In this document: positions 1-7,998 of the stretch, one piece after another
How positions within the stretch are numbered: the first letter of the stretch is position 1
Layout: the number at the start of each line of letters is the position of its first letter
Source: Acidimicrobiales bacterium
Lineage (GTDB): Bacteria; Actinomycetota; Acidimicrobiia; Acidimicrobiales; Bog-793
Length of the DNA stretch: 35,410 nt
Assembly (NCBI GenBank): GCA_035533595.1
Contig: DATLTN010000002.1
Coordinates: 1-35,410, forward strand
Direction of reading: 5' to 3'
Position numbers and translations under genes: made by a program
Notes under the pieces: generated by a model
Seen by the model: only the letters and a program-made list of their open reading frames with translations
Told to the model about the DNA's origin: nothing
The model's database searches: none

Positions 1-3000
1 CTCCGGTGCAGGTGAGCAACGTGCCGGTGGTCGCCGGGTTGCCGTTGTAGAAGGCGACCGAGCCGCCGTCAGGCGTCGGGGAGACGTGGGCGACGAACTG
101 GCCCGACTGGCCGGTGTTGAGCGGCGTCGGGTTGGTCGTGATCGAGGTGGTGGTGGACGAGACCCCGGTGCTCACCACGATGTTCGCCGGGCCGGAGGTG
201 GAGGTCGAGAAATTGCTGTCACCGCTGTACTTCGCGTAGATCGGGTAGGTCCCGGCCGTCGGGAATGAGGTGGTGCAGGTCGATTGCGACCCCGAGTTGA
301 CGGTGCCGTCGCCGGTTCCGGTGCAGCTGATCGGCGTTCCCGTCGTCGCCGGGTCGCCGTTGTAGAAGGTGACAGTGCTCCCGCTGTTAGTGGCGGTCGT
401 GTCGACGGGACCCGTGATCGTGGCCACGATCTGCCCGCTCTGATTGGTGTTGAGGGGTGTCGGGTTGGTCGTGATCGCCGTCGTCGTCGATGCGGCGCTC
501 ACCGTCACGGTGTAGGTCTGGCTCGGGTTCACCGTGGTGGAAGGCGAGTAGGTCCCGTCGCCGTTGTACTTCGCGTAGATCGTGTAGGTGCCGGCCGCGG
601 GGAAGCTGGCGTTGCAGGTCGAGGTGGAGGTGACCGCGCCGCTCACGATCCCGTCGGTCGCCCCCGTGCAGCTGAGCTGGGTCCCGCCGGACGCGGGATC
701 GCCGTTGTAGAAGGTGACGGTGCTCGTCGGATTGGAGAGCGTCGTCGGGTCGACGGGGCCGCTGCCGCCCGAGGGCGTGACCACGGTCGCGGTGAAGGTC
801 TCGGCCTGGTTCACCGAGCGGGTCGCGTTCGTCCCGGTGACGCTCGTCCCGGTGGAGGAGGCGCCGGCGACGACGGCGTCGTCGGTGGCCGTGGCCGACG
901 CGGCGTCAGCCGAGGAGGCCGTGGCCGGCTGGGCGATGACCCCGCTCGCGCTGGAGATCGTCACCGGCACGGTGATCTTCGGCAGCGTCGTACCGGGCTC
1001 GATGGGGCTTCCCGCCGAGGCCGGATAGGTGCACTGCACGAGCCCCCCCGAAGGCGCCCCGCAGGACCAGCCGCTGCCCGACGGGGTGCTCGGGGTGACG
1101 TGGCTCGAGTTGAAGTCCATCGACACCGTGACCGGGCTCGTCTCGGCGACGCTCGTCGAGGGCAGCGCCGGGGTGACGACGTAGTTCGCGCTCCCGCTCG
1201 CGGGGAACTGGCCGCCGAGACTGTCCGTGTTGGTGATGGCGAGGGAGGGCACCTGGCCGTTCGCCGTCGTCGAGGCGAAGACGCCCACCTCGTGGACTTC
1301 GACGCTCGCCCCGGTCGAGGCGGTCCAGCCGAGCACGAGCTGCTTGGGGATCCCGGCGGTCGAGCCGATGGTCTGCAGCCACGAGGGGTTCGCCGACTCG
1401 AGGTAGCTGTCGCTCGGGAGGGCGCCCGTGAGGTACACGGGCTGGCCGGTGATCGTCGAGGAGCCGCCAATGATCGAGAGGGGGACCACCTTCACCCCCC
1501 AGCCGACCGAGGGGACCGACGAGGTCCAGCCCGAAGGGGTGAGGGTCGAAGAGGTGTTGGTGTTGATGACGAGCTCGACGCTGACCGGTGTCGCGGGCCG
1601 CGAGCTGGCGCTCGGCGCGTCGAGGGTGTCGCCGAGGGGGAGGTTGGACAGGCCGCCAGAGGGGGTGGTGAAGCTCTGCTGGGTCGATGAGAGGACGCAG
1701 TAGCCGTCGTCCCACTCGCCGTCGGTGCTGTCGAAGCCACCGGGGCCCTTCACCGTCACCGAGCCGGGCTCCTTGTTGTTGGTCCCCTTGTCAGCCAGGT
1801 GGCAGGTGCTGTTGGTTCCGGTCCCCTCGAAGGTCTTCTTCTCGTAGTTACCGAAGACGTCGAGCCCGAGTCCGAGGTAGCCGTTCGGCACGCCCTGGCT
1901 GTCGGTTCCCTGGTCGTAGGAGTAGCCGAGCGAGCCTCCGGCGGGGCCGGTGATCGAGGGCGCGACGGGGTTCGAGGGGTCGACCGCGAGGAGGCTGAAG
2001 CCGATACCGTCACCGCCTGTGCCGTTCCACTGGTAGGTGTTGAACTTGATGTCCAGTCCCTGGGTGGTCGGGAAGCTGGCACCGTAGAGGGTCGAACCGA
2101 CCTCGCCGCACATCGCGGTGTTGCCGCCGGTGCAGAGCGAGGAGTTGTAGTTCGCGGTCGAGTTGTCGGTGAGGCGCAGCGTCCCCGAGCCGCTCGCGTC
2201 GGGTGTGGCGAGGGCGCAGCCCGGGATCGGCGCGCCCGCTGTCGTGGCACCGGCGGTGAGACAGCCGCCCGGCGTGACGCCCGTCCCGGTGTTCGGACCC
2301 TCCGAGCTCGGGGGGATGTACCAGTTTCCGGGCTGGTCGGCGTTCGCGAAGAGCGACTGGTTGAGCGAGGAAAGGCCGACCGGGGCGCTCACCGAGCCGC
2401 TCGAGCTGCCGAAGCTCGAGTTCCCCGTGTAGTCGGCGTAGACGACGTGGGTGTTCGGCGCCGACCACGTCGTCTGGCAGGTCGCCTGACTGGCGCCGCT
2501 CACGTTGGTGAGGCTCACTGCGCTGCACACGACGTCGGAGACGTTGCCGTCGACGTTGTCGTAGAAGGTCACGCTGCCCGCACCGCTCACCTGCGGGGTG
2601 ATGGTGTCGGTGATCGTCGCCGGGACGCCGACGAGGGGTGCGGTCGGCGAAACGCTCACCGCGCTCGCGGTGGCGGTCGCGGCGACGGTCACGGACTGCC
2701 CGCCATTGCTCGAGGCGCTGTAGAGGCCGTCGGCGGGGACGAAATCGGCGTAGATCGTGTGCGCGCCGGTGGTGAGGGCGCTGGTGGTGCAGATCGCCTC
2801 GGTGGCGCTGGTGCTTCCTGTCCCCGGGCCGAAGACGAGGTTCTCGCCGCTCGAGGAGCAGAGGGCGTCGGTGGCGTTGCCGTCGACGTCCTCGTAGAAG
2901 ACGACGGTGCCGTCAGCGTTGTTGGCACCGTCGACGACCGGCCCGTTGGCGTTGGAGGTGTCGACCACGGTGGCGACGAGCGTCGTCGACTGCCCGTTGG

Positions 3001-3184
3001 CCGGGGCGACAGGACTGAGGGCGAGGGTCGTCGCCGTTGCGCAGGCGCTCGAGGTGGTGCAGGTGCTCGCGCTCGCGACGCCGGCGGTCACCGCGACCAG
3101 GCCAGCGCTCCCGGCGAGGGTCGCGAGGAGGGCGATCGCGAGCCCGAGGAGGGGCCGTGTTCTGGAAGTCGGGGCCGAGCTCAA
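1..3184 (-). CDS. Secreted Ig-like repeat protein with L-type lectin-like domain (partial, C-terminus outside window)
   Basis: An open frame of at least 1061 codons runs off the left edge. I chose TTG at 3184-3182 as start: it gives MSSAPTSRTRPLLGLAIALL, a basic n-region plus a long hydrophobic stretch ending near VASAS, which is a Sec signal peptide, and no ATG or GTG lies in frame between it and the leader hairpins. A weak GGCAGGG lies upstream. Two Ig-like units follow (about 45-255). Residues about 275-640 look like a bacterial L-type (legume-like) lectin domain: GDGIGFSLLAVD near 390, GYLGLGLDVFGNY near 435 and LGWTASTGASVEVHEV near 630. From about 760 onward come three Ig-like (Big_3-type) repeats carrying the motif V(T/A)FYNG(D/N)PA. 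Probably an exported adhesin or matrix protein that may bind carbohydrate; the ligand is unknown. Confidence 0.82.
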   Translation of the reverse strand, partial: MSSAPTSRTRPLLGLAIALLATLAGSAGLVAVTAGVASASTCTTSSACATATTLALSPVAPANGQSTTLVATVVDTSNANGPVVDGANNADGTVVFYEDVDGNATDALCSSSGENLVFGPGTGSTSATEAICTTSALTTGAHTIYADFVPADGLYSASSNGGQSVTVAATATASAVSVSPTAPLVGVPATITDTITPQVSGAGSVTFYDNVDGNVSDVVCSAVSLTNVSGASQATCQTTWSAPNTHVVYADYTGNSSFGSSSGSVSAPVGLSSLNQSLFANADQPGNWYIPPSSEGPNTGTGVTPGGCLTAGATTAGAPIPGCALATPDASGSGTLRLTDNSTANYNSSLCTGGNTAMCGEVGSTLYGASFPTTQGLDIKFNTYQWNGTGGDGIGFSLLAVDPSNPVAPSITGPAGGSLGYSYDQGTDSQGVPNGYLGLGLDVFGNYEKKTFEGTGTNSTCHLADKGTNNKEPGSVTVKGPGGFDSTDGEWDDGYCVLSSTQQSFTTPSGGLSNLPLGDTLDAPSASSRPATPVSVELVINTNTSSTLTPSGWTSSVPSVGWGVKVVPLSIIGGSSTITGQPVYLTGALPSDSYLESANPSWLQTIGSTAGIPKQLVLGWTASTGASVEVHEVGVFASTTANGQVPSLAITNTDSLGGQFPASGSANYVVTPALPSTSVAETSPVTVSMDFNSSHVTPSTPSGSGWSCGAPSGGLVQCTYPASAGSPIEPGTTLPKITVPVTISSASGVIAQPATASSADAASATATDDAVVAGASSTGTSVTGTNATRSVNQAETFTATVVTPSGGSGPVDPTTLSNPTSTVTFYNGDPASGGTQLSCTGATDGIVSGAVTSTSTCNASFPAAGTYTIYAKYNGDGTYSPSTTVNPSQTYTVTVSAASTTTAITTNPTPLNTNQSGQIVATITGPVDTTATNSGSTVTFYNGDPATTGTPISCTGTGDGTVNSGSQSTCTTSFPTAGTYPIYAKYSGDSNFSTSTSGPANIVVSTGVSSTTTSITTNPTPLNTGQSGQFVAHVSPTPDGGSVAFYNGNPATTGTLLTCTG
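29..718 (-). repeat. DNA-level repeats encoding consecutive Ig-like units
   Basis: A conserved block of about 28-30 bases, encoding the VTFYNGDPA strand, occurs at 29-58, 344-373 and 691-718, so the periods are about 315 and 345 bases. Linker blocks near 113-145 and 446-478, encoding the TTNPTPLNT segment, are also nearly identical. The copies are in frame and belong to the Ig-like array of the large secreted protein. Confidence 0.75.
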
Positions 3185-3526
3185 CCCATGCCCTGCCGTG
3201 CAGTCGCCACCGTGATCGGCACTCCGCTCCCCAAATTGTCGTGATTCGGCAGTTGGAGGGCTCGGTTTCGCCTTTGCTCCCCGACGGACCATGGATGGCG
3301 ACCAGGTCGTCCGTCGGATCTACGCTGCCCACGACCCGTTTGGAGACGGGCCAGTACCTGTGCTTTCCGGAGAGGCGCTCTCCCCGGCTGTTCACATTGT
3401 TGCTGGTGTGCAAAGGGTACTTTTCACAGGGATCAGCCGCAATGGCGCCGGCGTTACTTGGCCAGATCTTGACCTGCTCTTGATATTCGGCGGCGGGCCT
3501 CGCTCAGCGCCGCGCCGCCGCTCGGG
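3185..3526 (-). promoter_or_regulatory. 342-base gene-free leader/promoter region with several inverted repeats
   Basis: This gap separates era from the large secreted protein and holds no convincing gene. In minus-strand order it contains: an outer pair AGTACC/GGTACT (3416-3421 with 3353-3358) enclosing a GGAGAG-CGC-CTCTCC hairpin (3369-3383); a hairpin with CCCGT/ACGGG arms (3335-3350); and a 9-base perfect stem CCGACGGAC/GTCCGTCGG (3281-3289 with 3309-3317). The density of stems suggests a structured 5' leader of the secreted-protein mRNA. It does not match a riboswitch class I can recall. No clear -35/-10 pair was found. Confidence 0.4.
3488..3520 (-). terminator. Possible terminator after era
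   Basis: A GC-only stem with 8-base arms (CGGCGGCG, 3488-3495, and CGCCGCCG, 3513-3520) begins 7 bases beyond the era stop codon. The sequence after it on the minus strand is AATATCAAG, so there is no real T tract. The position suggests it ends the phoH-era transcript, but it could equally be a chance GC repeat. Confidence 0.35.
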
Positions 3527-4435
3527 TCAGTAGCCGAGCTCTTCGATCATGTCGCGCCGCCGCTGCCAGTCGCGCTCGACGCGCACGTGCAGGTCGAGGT
3601 AGGCACCCGGCGGCAGCTGCGCGCGGGCGGCCACACCGGCCGCCTTCAGGACGGCGCCGTTGCGACCGATGACGATCGACTTCTGGGACTCGCGCTCGAC
3701 GAGCACCTCGCAGCGGATGTAGGGCCACTCCCACTCGGTGACGCGGCAGGCGATCGAGTGCGGCAGCTCCTCCTTCGCGACGCGCAGCAGCTGCTCACGG
3801 ACGAGCTCGGCCACGAAGAAGGCCTCCGGGATGTCGTGCACCATCCCCGAGGGGTAGTAGCGCGGCCCCGGTGGGAGCGCCTCGACGAGGTGCGCGACGA
3901 AGGCGTCGACGCCCCGTCCGGTGCGCGCCGAGACCGGGAAGTACTCGGCCTCGTCGAGCTCGAGCGAGGTCGCCGCCACCTCGAGCTGGCGGAGGACGAC
4001 GGCAGGGTTGGTGGCGTCGATCTTGTTCACCACCACCGTGACGCGCCCCGAGAGGGTGTCGGCGACGAAACGGTCACCGCGGCCGACGGCCGCCGTGGCG
4101 TCGACCACGAGCACGCTGTGGTCGACGGAGTCGATGCTCGCCTCCGCCCGCTCGTTCAGCCGTTCCCCGAGCACCGAGCGGGGCTTGTGGATGCCGGGCG
4201 TGTCCACGAAGACGATCTGGTGGTCGGGGTTGTCGAGGACGCCGCGGATCGCGGTGCGGGTGGTGTTGGGCGAGCGGGAGGTGATCGAGACCTTGGTGCC
4301 GAGGATGCGGTTCAACAGCGTGGACTTCCCGACGTTCGGTCGGCCGACCAGCGCGACGAAGCCCGACCGGAAGCCGGGGTGCCTACCGAGCCCGTCGTCT
4401 GCTCGCGGGGCCTCGGGAGGAGCGCCGCCGCTCAT
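3527..4435 (-). CDS. era: GTPase Era
   Basis: Ribosome-assembly GTPase that binds 16S rRNA near its 3' end during 30S maturation. All G motifs are present: GRPNVGKST (G1, about residues 31-39), a TTRT segment for G2, DTPG (G3), NKID (G4) and SAR (G5). The C-terminal third is the KH RNA-binding domain, with the IVIGRNGAVLK loop. At 302 aa the length is normal. The ATG overlaps the stop of the upstream CorC-type gene by four bases (ATGA), so translation is probably coupled. It is the last gene of the HTH-HIT-phoH-ybeY-corC-era run. In many actinobacteria recO follows era; here a large secreted-protein gene follows instead. Confidence 0.97.
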   Translation of the reverse strand: MSGGAPPEAPRADDGLGRHPGFRSGFVALVGRPNVGKSTLLNRILGTKVSITSRSPNTTRTAIRGVLDNPDHQIVFVDTPGIHKPRSVLGERLNERAEASIDSVDHSVLVVDATAAVGRGDRFVADTLSGRVTVVVNKIDATNPAVVLRQLEVAATSLELDEAEYFPVSARTGRGVDAFVAHLVEALPPGPRYYPSGMVHDIPEAFFVAELVREQLLRVAKEELPHSIACRVTEWEWPYIRCEVLVERESQKSIVIGRNGAVLKAAGVAARAQLPPGAYLDLHVRVERDWQRRRDMIEELGY

Positions 4436-5733
4436 CCTTGGTCCTCGGCCGCTTCGGGGAGGGCCTCGATGCGCACGAGGCGGATACGGCGCCCGACCAC
4501 CCGCTCCGCGGTGAAGCGCCAGCGACCGACCTCGGTCGCGGCACCCTCGGGCGGCAGGTGGCCGAAGCGGTGGAGGAGCAGGCCGGCGACGGTGTCCCAG
4601 TCCTCGTCGGGGAGCTCCTCGTGGAGCAGGTCGCCGACCTCGTCGATGCCGAGCTTCCCGGCGACCACAAAGCCTCCGCCCTCGAGGCGGCGCACGAGCG
4701 GCTCGCTGGCGTCGAGCTCGTCGCCGATCTCCCCGACGAGCTCCTCGACGAGGTCCTCCAGGGTGACGATCCCCGCCGTCCCCCCGTACTCGTCGACCAC
4801 GACCGCCAGCTGGAACTGCTCGGACTGCATCTGCCGGAGAAGGGGCGCGACCCGCTTGGTCTCGGGCACGTAGTGCGCCTGACGCATCATCTCGCGGACC
4901 GGCCGCGCGGCGCTCCCGTGGCGCAGCGCCTCCACGAGGTCGAGCGCGTGCACCACGCCGACGACGTCGTCGACGGACTGCTCGAAGACGGGGAGGCGGC
5001 TCTTGTTTTCGCGCAGCGCGCGGTCGATCGCCTCCGCGACGGAGAGCTCGGCGGCGACCGCGACGACGTCGGTGCGCGGCGCCATCACCTCGCGCACGAT
5101 CGTGTCCCCGAAGTCGATGATCGAGGAGAGCAGCACCCGCTCCTCGTGCTCGATGACGTCAGCCTCGACGGCGACGTCGGCGAAGGCGAGCAGCTCGGAC
5201 TCGGTGACCTCGGGCTGCGGCTCGCCCCCGTCACCACGGAACAGCACCCGCAGGATCACGTGCGCGAAGCCGATGAGGAGCAAGGACACGGCGCGGATCG
5301 GGGGGAAGTGGATGAGGCGGTAGACGACCGGGGCGACGGTGAGCGCGGCGCGGTCGACCTCGCGCACCGCCCACTGCTTGGGGACGGCCTCGAAGAAGAC
5401 GAAGATCACCACCACCTCGAAGGCGGTGGCGATGACGATGCCGAGCGCGCCGAAGAGGCGGTCCGAGACGACCCCGACGAGCGTGGCCGCGACCAGCTGG
5501 CAGACGAGGACGAGGAGGAGGACCGGCGCGAGGAAGCTCTCCGGCTCCTCGACGAGGCGGGCGAGGCTCTGCGCGCCGCGCGCCTTCTGCTCGACGAGCG
5601 AGCGCGCCCGTGCCTTGCTCATCCGCACGAGGCCGGTCTCGGCGAGCGCCAGCAGCCCCGAGAAGGTGAGGAGGACGGCGACCGCGGCGAGCATCCCGAT
5701 GTCGGTGCCCCGCAGCATCACGGCGAGGATCAC
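4432..5733 (-). CDS. CNNM/CorC (HlyC) family membrane protein with CBS pair
   Basis: Integral membrane protein of 433 aa. The N-terminal DUF21/CNNM domain has about four hydrophobic segments (around residues 8-30, 65-87, 97-115 and 143-162). A tandem CBS pair follows (about 215-335, including VREVMAPRTDVVAV and VVDEYGGTAGIVTLEDLVEE), then a C-terminal CorC_HlyC domain. Relatives take part in magnesium/cobalt efflux or its control, but substrate cannot be read from sequence. I chose the GTG at 5733 because it overlaps the ybeY stop as GTGA and follows a G-rich ribosome-binding stretch. Frames extending upstream would overlap ybeY by about 100 bases. It is downstream-coupled to era. Confidence 0.93.
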   Translation of the reverse strand: MILAVMLRGTDIGMLAAVAVLLTFSGLLALAETGLVRMSKARARSLVEQKARGAQSLARLVEEPESFLAPVLLLVLVCQLVAATLVGVVSDRLFGALGIVIATAFEVVVIFVFFEAVPKQWAVREVDRAALTVAPVVYRLIHFPPIRAVSLLLIGFAHVILRVLFRGDGGEPQPEVTESELLAFADVAVEADVIEHEERVLLSSIIDFGDTIVREVMAPRTDVVAVAAELSVAEAIDRALRENKSRLPVFEQSVDDVVGVVHALDLVEALRHGSAARPVREMMRQAHYVPETKRVAPLLRQMQSEQFQLAVVVDEYGGTAGIVTLEDLVEELVGEIGDELDASEPLVRRLEGGGFVVAGKLGIDEVGDLLHEELPDEDWDTVAGLLLHRFGHLPPEGAATEVGRWRFTAERVVGRRIRLVRIEALPEAAEDQG

Positions 5734-6200
5734 GTCGGCCCCCCCGCCCGGAAGTGGAGGGCGAGCAGCTCCTGCTCGCGGGCCTCCATCACCTCGGCCT
5801 CGGCGTCGGCCTCGTGGTCCATCCCGCACAGGTGCAACACGCCGTGGACGACGAGGAGCGCGAGCTCCGCCTCGTAGGTGCCGGCGTGCTCGGGGGCGTT
5901 CGCCGCCGCGACCGCCGGGCAGATGACGATGTCGCCGAGGAGCAGCGGGACCCCACCGGGCGAGCCGGGCGCGAGCGGCTCGCCCTCGATCGGGAAGGAG
6001 AGCACGTCGGTGGCCCCGGGGTGGCCGAGGTAGCCCTCGTTCAACTCGGCGATCCTCTCCTCGTCGACGAAGTGCACCGACAGCTCGACGTCGCCCGAGA
6101 GCCCGACCTCACCGAGCGCCGCGCTCGCGAGCGCCGCCCAGCGCTCGACCTCGACGGGGTGCTCCTCCTGGTCGTCAACGACGAGGACCTCGATCGGCAC
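5730..6200 (-). CDS. ybeY: Endoribonuclease YbeY (rRNA maturation factor)
   Basis: Metal-dependent RNase involved in 16S rRNA 3'-end maturation and ribosome quality control. The zinc-binding signature HGVLHLCGMDH (H-x3-H-x5-H) is complete, and the ATDVLSFP segment is typical of the family. Length is 156 aa. The only plausible start is GTG at 6200, one base after the phoH stop; frames running further upstream lie inside phoH. Its stop overlaps the GTG of the CorC-type gene. The phoH-ybeY-corC-era order is widely conserved and supports the call. Confidence 0.95.
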   Translation of the reverse strand: MPIEVLVVDDQEEHPVEVERWAALASAALGEVGLSGDVELSVHFVDEERIAELNEGYLGHPGATDVLSFPIEGEPLAPGSPGGVPLLLGDIVICPAVAAANAPEHAGTYEAELALLVVHGVLHLCGMDHEADAEAEVMEAREQELLALHFRAGGPT

Positions 6201-6201
6201 C

Positions 6202-7212
6202 TCAGCCGGCAGGGCGGTCGGTGGCGGCGCGCACCGGCACCGGGCGACGGCCGCCGTGGGTCGGGGCGGGGTCGGGGGTGACGGCCTCGTAGGCGGTGAC
6301 GATGTCGCGCACGATCCGGTTGCGCACCACGTCGGACTCGCCGAGGTGCACGAACTCGAGGTCGGGGACGTGGCCGAGGATCGCCTCGAGGCCGACGAGG
6401 CCCGAGCGCCCCCCCTGCACGTCGATCTGGGTGACGTCACCGGTGACCACCGCCTTGGTGCCGAAGCCGATGCGCGTGAGGAACATCTTCGTCTGCTCGG
6501 GGGTGGTGTTCTGCGCCTCGTCGAGGATGACGAAGCTCGAGTTGAGCGTCCGGCCGCGCATGAAGGCGAGCGGCGCGACCTCGATCGTGTTGCGCTCGAG
6601 GAGGCGCTGGGTTCCCTCGGGCTCGAGGATGTCGTAGAGGGCGTCGTACAGCGGGCGCAGGTAGGGGTCGACCTTGGCCATCAGGTCGCCGGGGAGGAAG
6701 CCGAGGCGCTCGCCGGCCTCGACCGCGGGGCGGGCGAGGATGATCCGGCTCACCTGCTTGGCCTGCAGCGCCTGCACCGCGAGCGCCACCGCGAGGTACG
6801 ACTTCCCGGTGCCCGCCGGCCCGATCCCGAAGGTGATCGTGTTGCGGGCGACGGCGTCGACGTAGCGGCGCTGACCAGCGGTCTTCGGGCGCACGGGCTG
6901 GCCGCGCGCGCCGCGCACGATCTCGCCCACCACCTCCGACGGGCGGACGTCCTGGCGGACCATCTCGATCGTGCGGCCGACGTGCGCGGCGTCGAGCCAC
7001 TGCCCCTTCTCGAGCTGCGCGACGAGCTCGTCGAAGACCTTGCCGACGCGCGTCGCGTCCGGCCCGTCGATGGTGATCTCGTTGCCGCGCACACGGATGG
7101 TGGTCTCGTCGAACTCCGCCTCCACGAGGCGGAGGAGCTCATCGCGCTCACCGAGCAGGCCGACCATCAGGTCGTTGCCCGGGACCAGGATCTTGAGCGG
7201 GGTCGACGGCAC
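6202..7212 (-). CDS. phoH: PhoH family ATPase (PhoH-like)
   Basis: Predicted cytoplasmic RNA-linked ATPase of 336 aa. The Walker A motif GPAGTGKS lies near residues 133-140 and the Walker B motif FVILDEAQN near 230. The N-terminal extension with the RGNEITIDG segment resembles a KH-like region seen in PhoH-like proteins. The start is GTG at 7212, with MPSTPLKILVPG as the first residues. The gene sits one base from ybeY, its usual partner, pointing to a role in rRNA or RNA processing rather than phosphate control. The older name (phosphate starvation-inducible) should not be read as function. Confidence 0.94.
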   Translation of the reverse strand: MPSTPLKILVPGNDLMVGLLGERDELLRLVEAEFDETTIRVRGNEITIDGPDATRVGKVFDELVAQLEKGQWLDAAHVGRTIEMVRQDVRPSEVVGEIVRGARGQPVRPKTAGQRRYVDAVARNTITFGIGPAGTGKSYLAVALAVQALQAKQVSRIILARPAVEAGERLGFLPGDLMAKVDPYLRPLYDALYDILEPEGTQRLLERNTIEVAPLAFMRGRTLNSSFVILDEAQNTTPEQTKMFLTRIGFGTKAVVTGDVTQIDVQGGRSGLVGLEAILGHVPDLEFVHLGESDVVRNRIVRDIVTAYEAVTPDPAPTHGGRRPVPVRAATDRPAG

Positions 7213-7264
7213 GGTTACGGCGTGAGGCTACCAGCGGCGGGGAGCCGCCCGGCGCTGTGCGGTC

Positions 7265-7618
7265 TCAGCCCGGCGGCCAGGCGAGTTGGCGGCCGCCCAG
7301 CAGGTGCAGGTGGAGGTGGTCGACGGTGTTCCCGGCGTCCTCGCCGACGTTGAAGACGAGGCGGTAGCCCCCCTCCCCCACTCCCTGCTCGGCGGCGACG
7401 CGCGCGGCGAGGGCGAAGAGGCTCCCGAGGAGCGGGCCGTCGGCGGCAGTGAGCGCCGCCGCGTCGGCGACGTGGGCGCGGGGGACGATCAGGAGGTGGA
7501 GCGGTGCGACGGGCGCGAGGTCGTGGAAGGCAACCGCCTCGTCGTTCTCCGCTGCGACCTCGGCTGGCACCTCACCGGCGACGATGCGGCAGAAGACGCA
7601 GCCGTCGGCGGGGCTCAC
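7265..7618 (-). CDS. HIT family protein (HINT-like nucleotide hydrolase)
   Basis: Small histidine-triad protein of 117 aa. It begins with a CVFCRIVAGEVPAEVAAEND segment, typical of HINT/PKCI-type proteins (the two Cys can bind zinc), and ends with the catalytic triad HLHLHLLGG. Such proteins hydrolyse nucleoside phosphoramidates or adenylylated compounds; the physiological substrate is not inferable. The start is GTG at 7618, whose GTGA overlaps the stop of the HTH gene. A 52-base gap separates it from phoH, so it probably shares the transcript. Confidence 0.92.
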   Translation of the reverse strand: MSPADGCVFCRIVAGEVPAEVAAENDEAVAFHDLAPVAPLHLLIVPRAHVADAAALTAADGPLLGSLFALAARVAAEQGVGEGGYRLVFNVGEDAGNTVDHLHLHLLGGRQLAWPPG

Positions 7619-7833
7619 CGTGCGAGCTGTCGGACCGGCTCCGGGTAGAGGTGCTCGAGCGAACCGGGCGCGATCCGCGCGTGCTCGATGAACTTGTCGA
7701 GGTCGTCCTCCATCAGGCGGATGACCCGGCCGAACTTGTAGGCGGGCAGGCCACCCTCGTCGATGAAGCGGTACAGGGTGCGGAGGTTCACGCCGAGATA
7801 CTCCGACGCCTCCTTGGTGCTCAGCCAACGCAT
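7615..7833 (-). CDS. Small helix-turn-helix (excisionase/MerR-like HTH_17) DNA-binding protein
   Basis: A 72-aa protein beginning MRWLSTKEASEYLGVNLRTL, a winged-helix/excisionase-type HTH of the kind found in Xis, MerR-like and BldC-like proteins. After the HTH come the wing (KFGRVIRLMEDDLDKFI) and a short basic tail. I prefer ATG at 7833, with GGTGA seven bases upstream; a GTG at 7851 would add six residues. No phage or integrase genes are nearby, so a chromosomal regulator is more likely than an excisionase. It opens the HIT-phoH-ybeY-corC-era run and its stop overlaps the HIT start. Its targets are unknown. Confidence 0.85.
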   Translation of the reverse strand: MRWLSTKEASEYLGVNLRTLYRFIDEGGLPAYKFGRVIRLMEDDLDKFIEHARIAPGSLEHLYPEPVRQLAR

Positions 7834-7998
7834 TGTCGTCACCACGAACACTCACAGTAGCAGAATCGCTGACCTTCCATGCTTCTCATGCCATCGGCGT
7901 CCCGAATAACCACTCAACGTAGTGAATCGTCGCGCCCCGTTGCGCGAAATGCCACGTCACTCCGCCACGGGGGGCGGCGCGCTGCCCACGAACAGTGG

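Noticed and set aside
284-3244. Long plus-strand frames (468 and 481 codons) on the left
   Set aside because: They are the same-register antisense of the Ig-like/lectin gene, which has a signal peptide and recognisable domains.
3185-3526. A c-di-GMP (GEMM-I) riboswitch upstream of the secreted protein
   Set aside because: Stems are present, but the conserved core sequences of that class are not; I keep only the description of the inverted repeats.
3291-3533. Small plus-strand ORF in the era/secreted-protein gap
   Set aside because: No ribosome-binding site, no recognisable family, and it ends inside the era stop region.
7615-7833. Excisionase of an integrated element
   Set aside because: No integrase, attachment-site repeats or foreign-looking genes nearby; the gene is coupled to conserved housekeeping genes.
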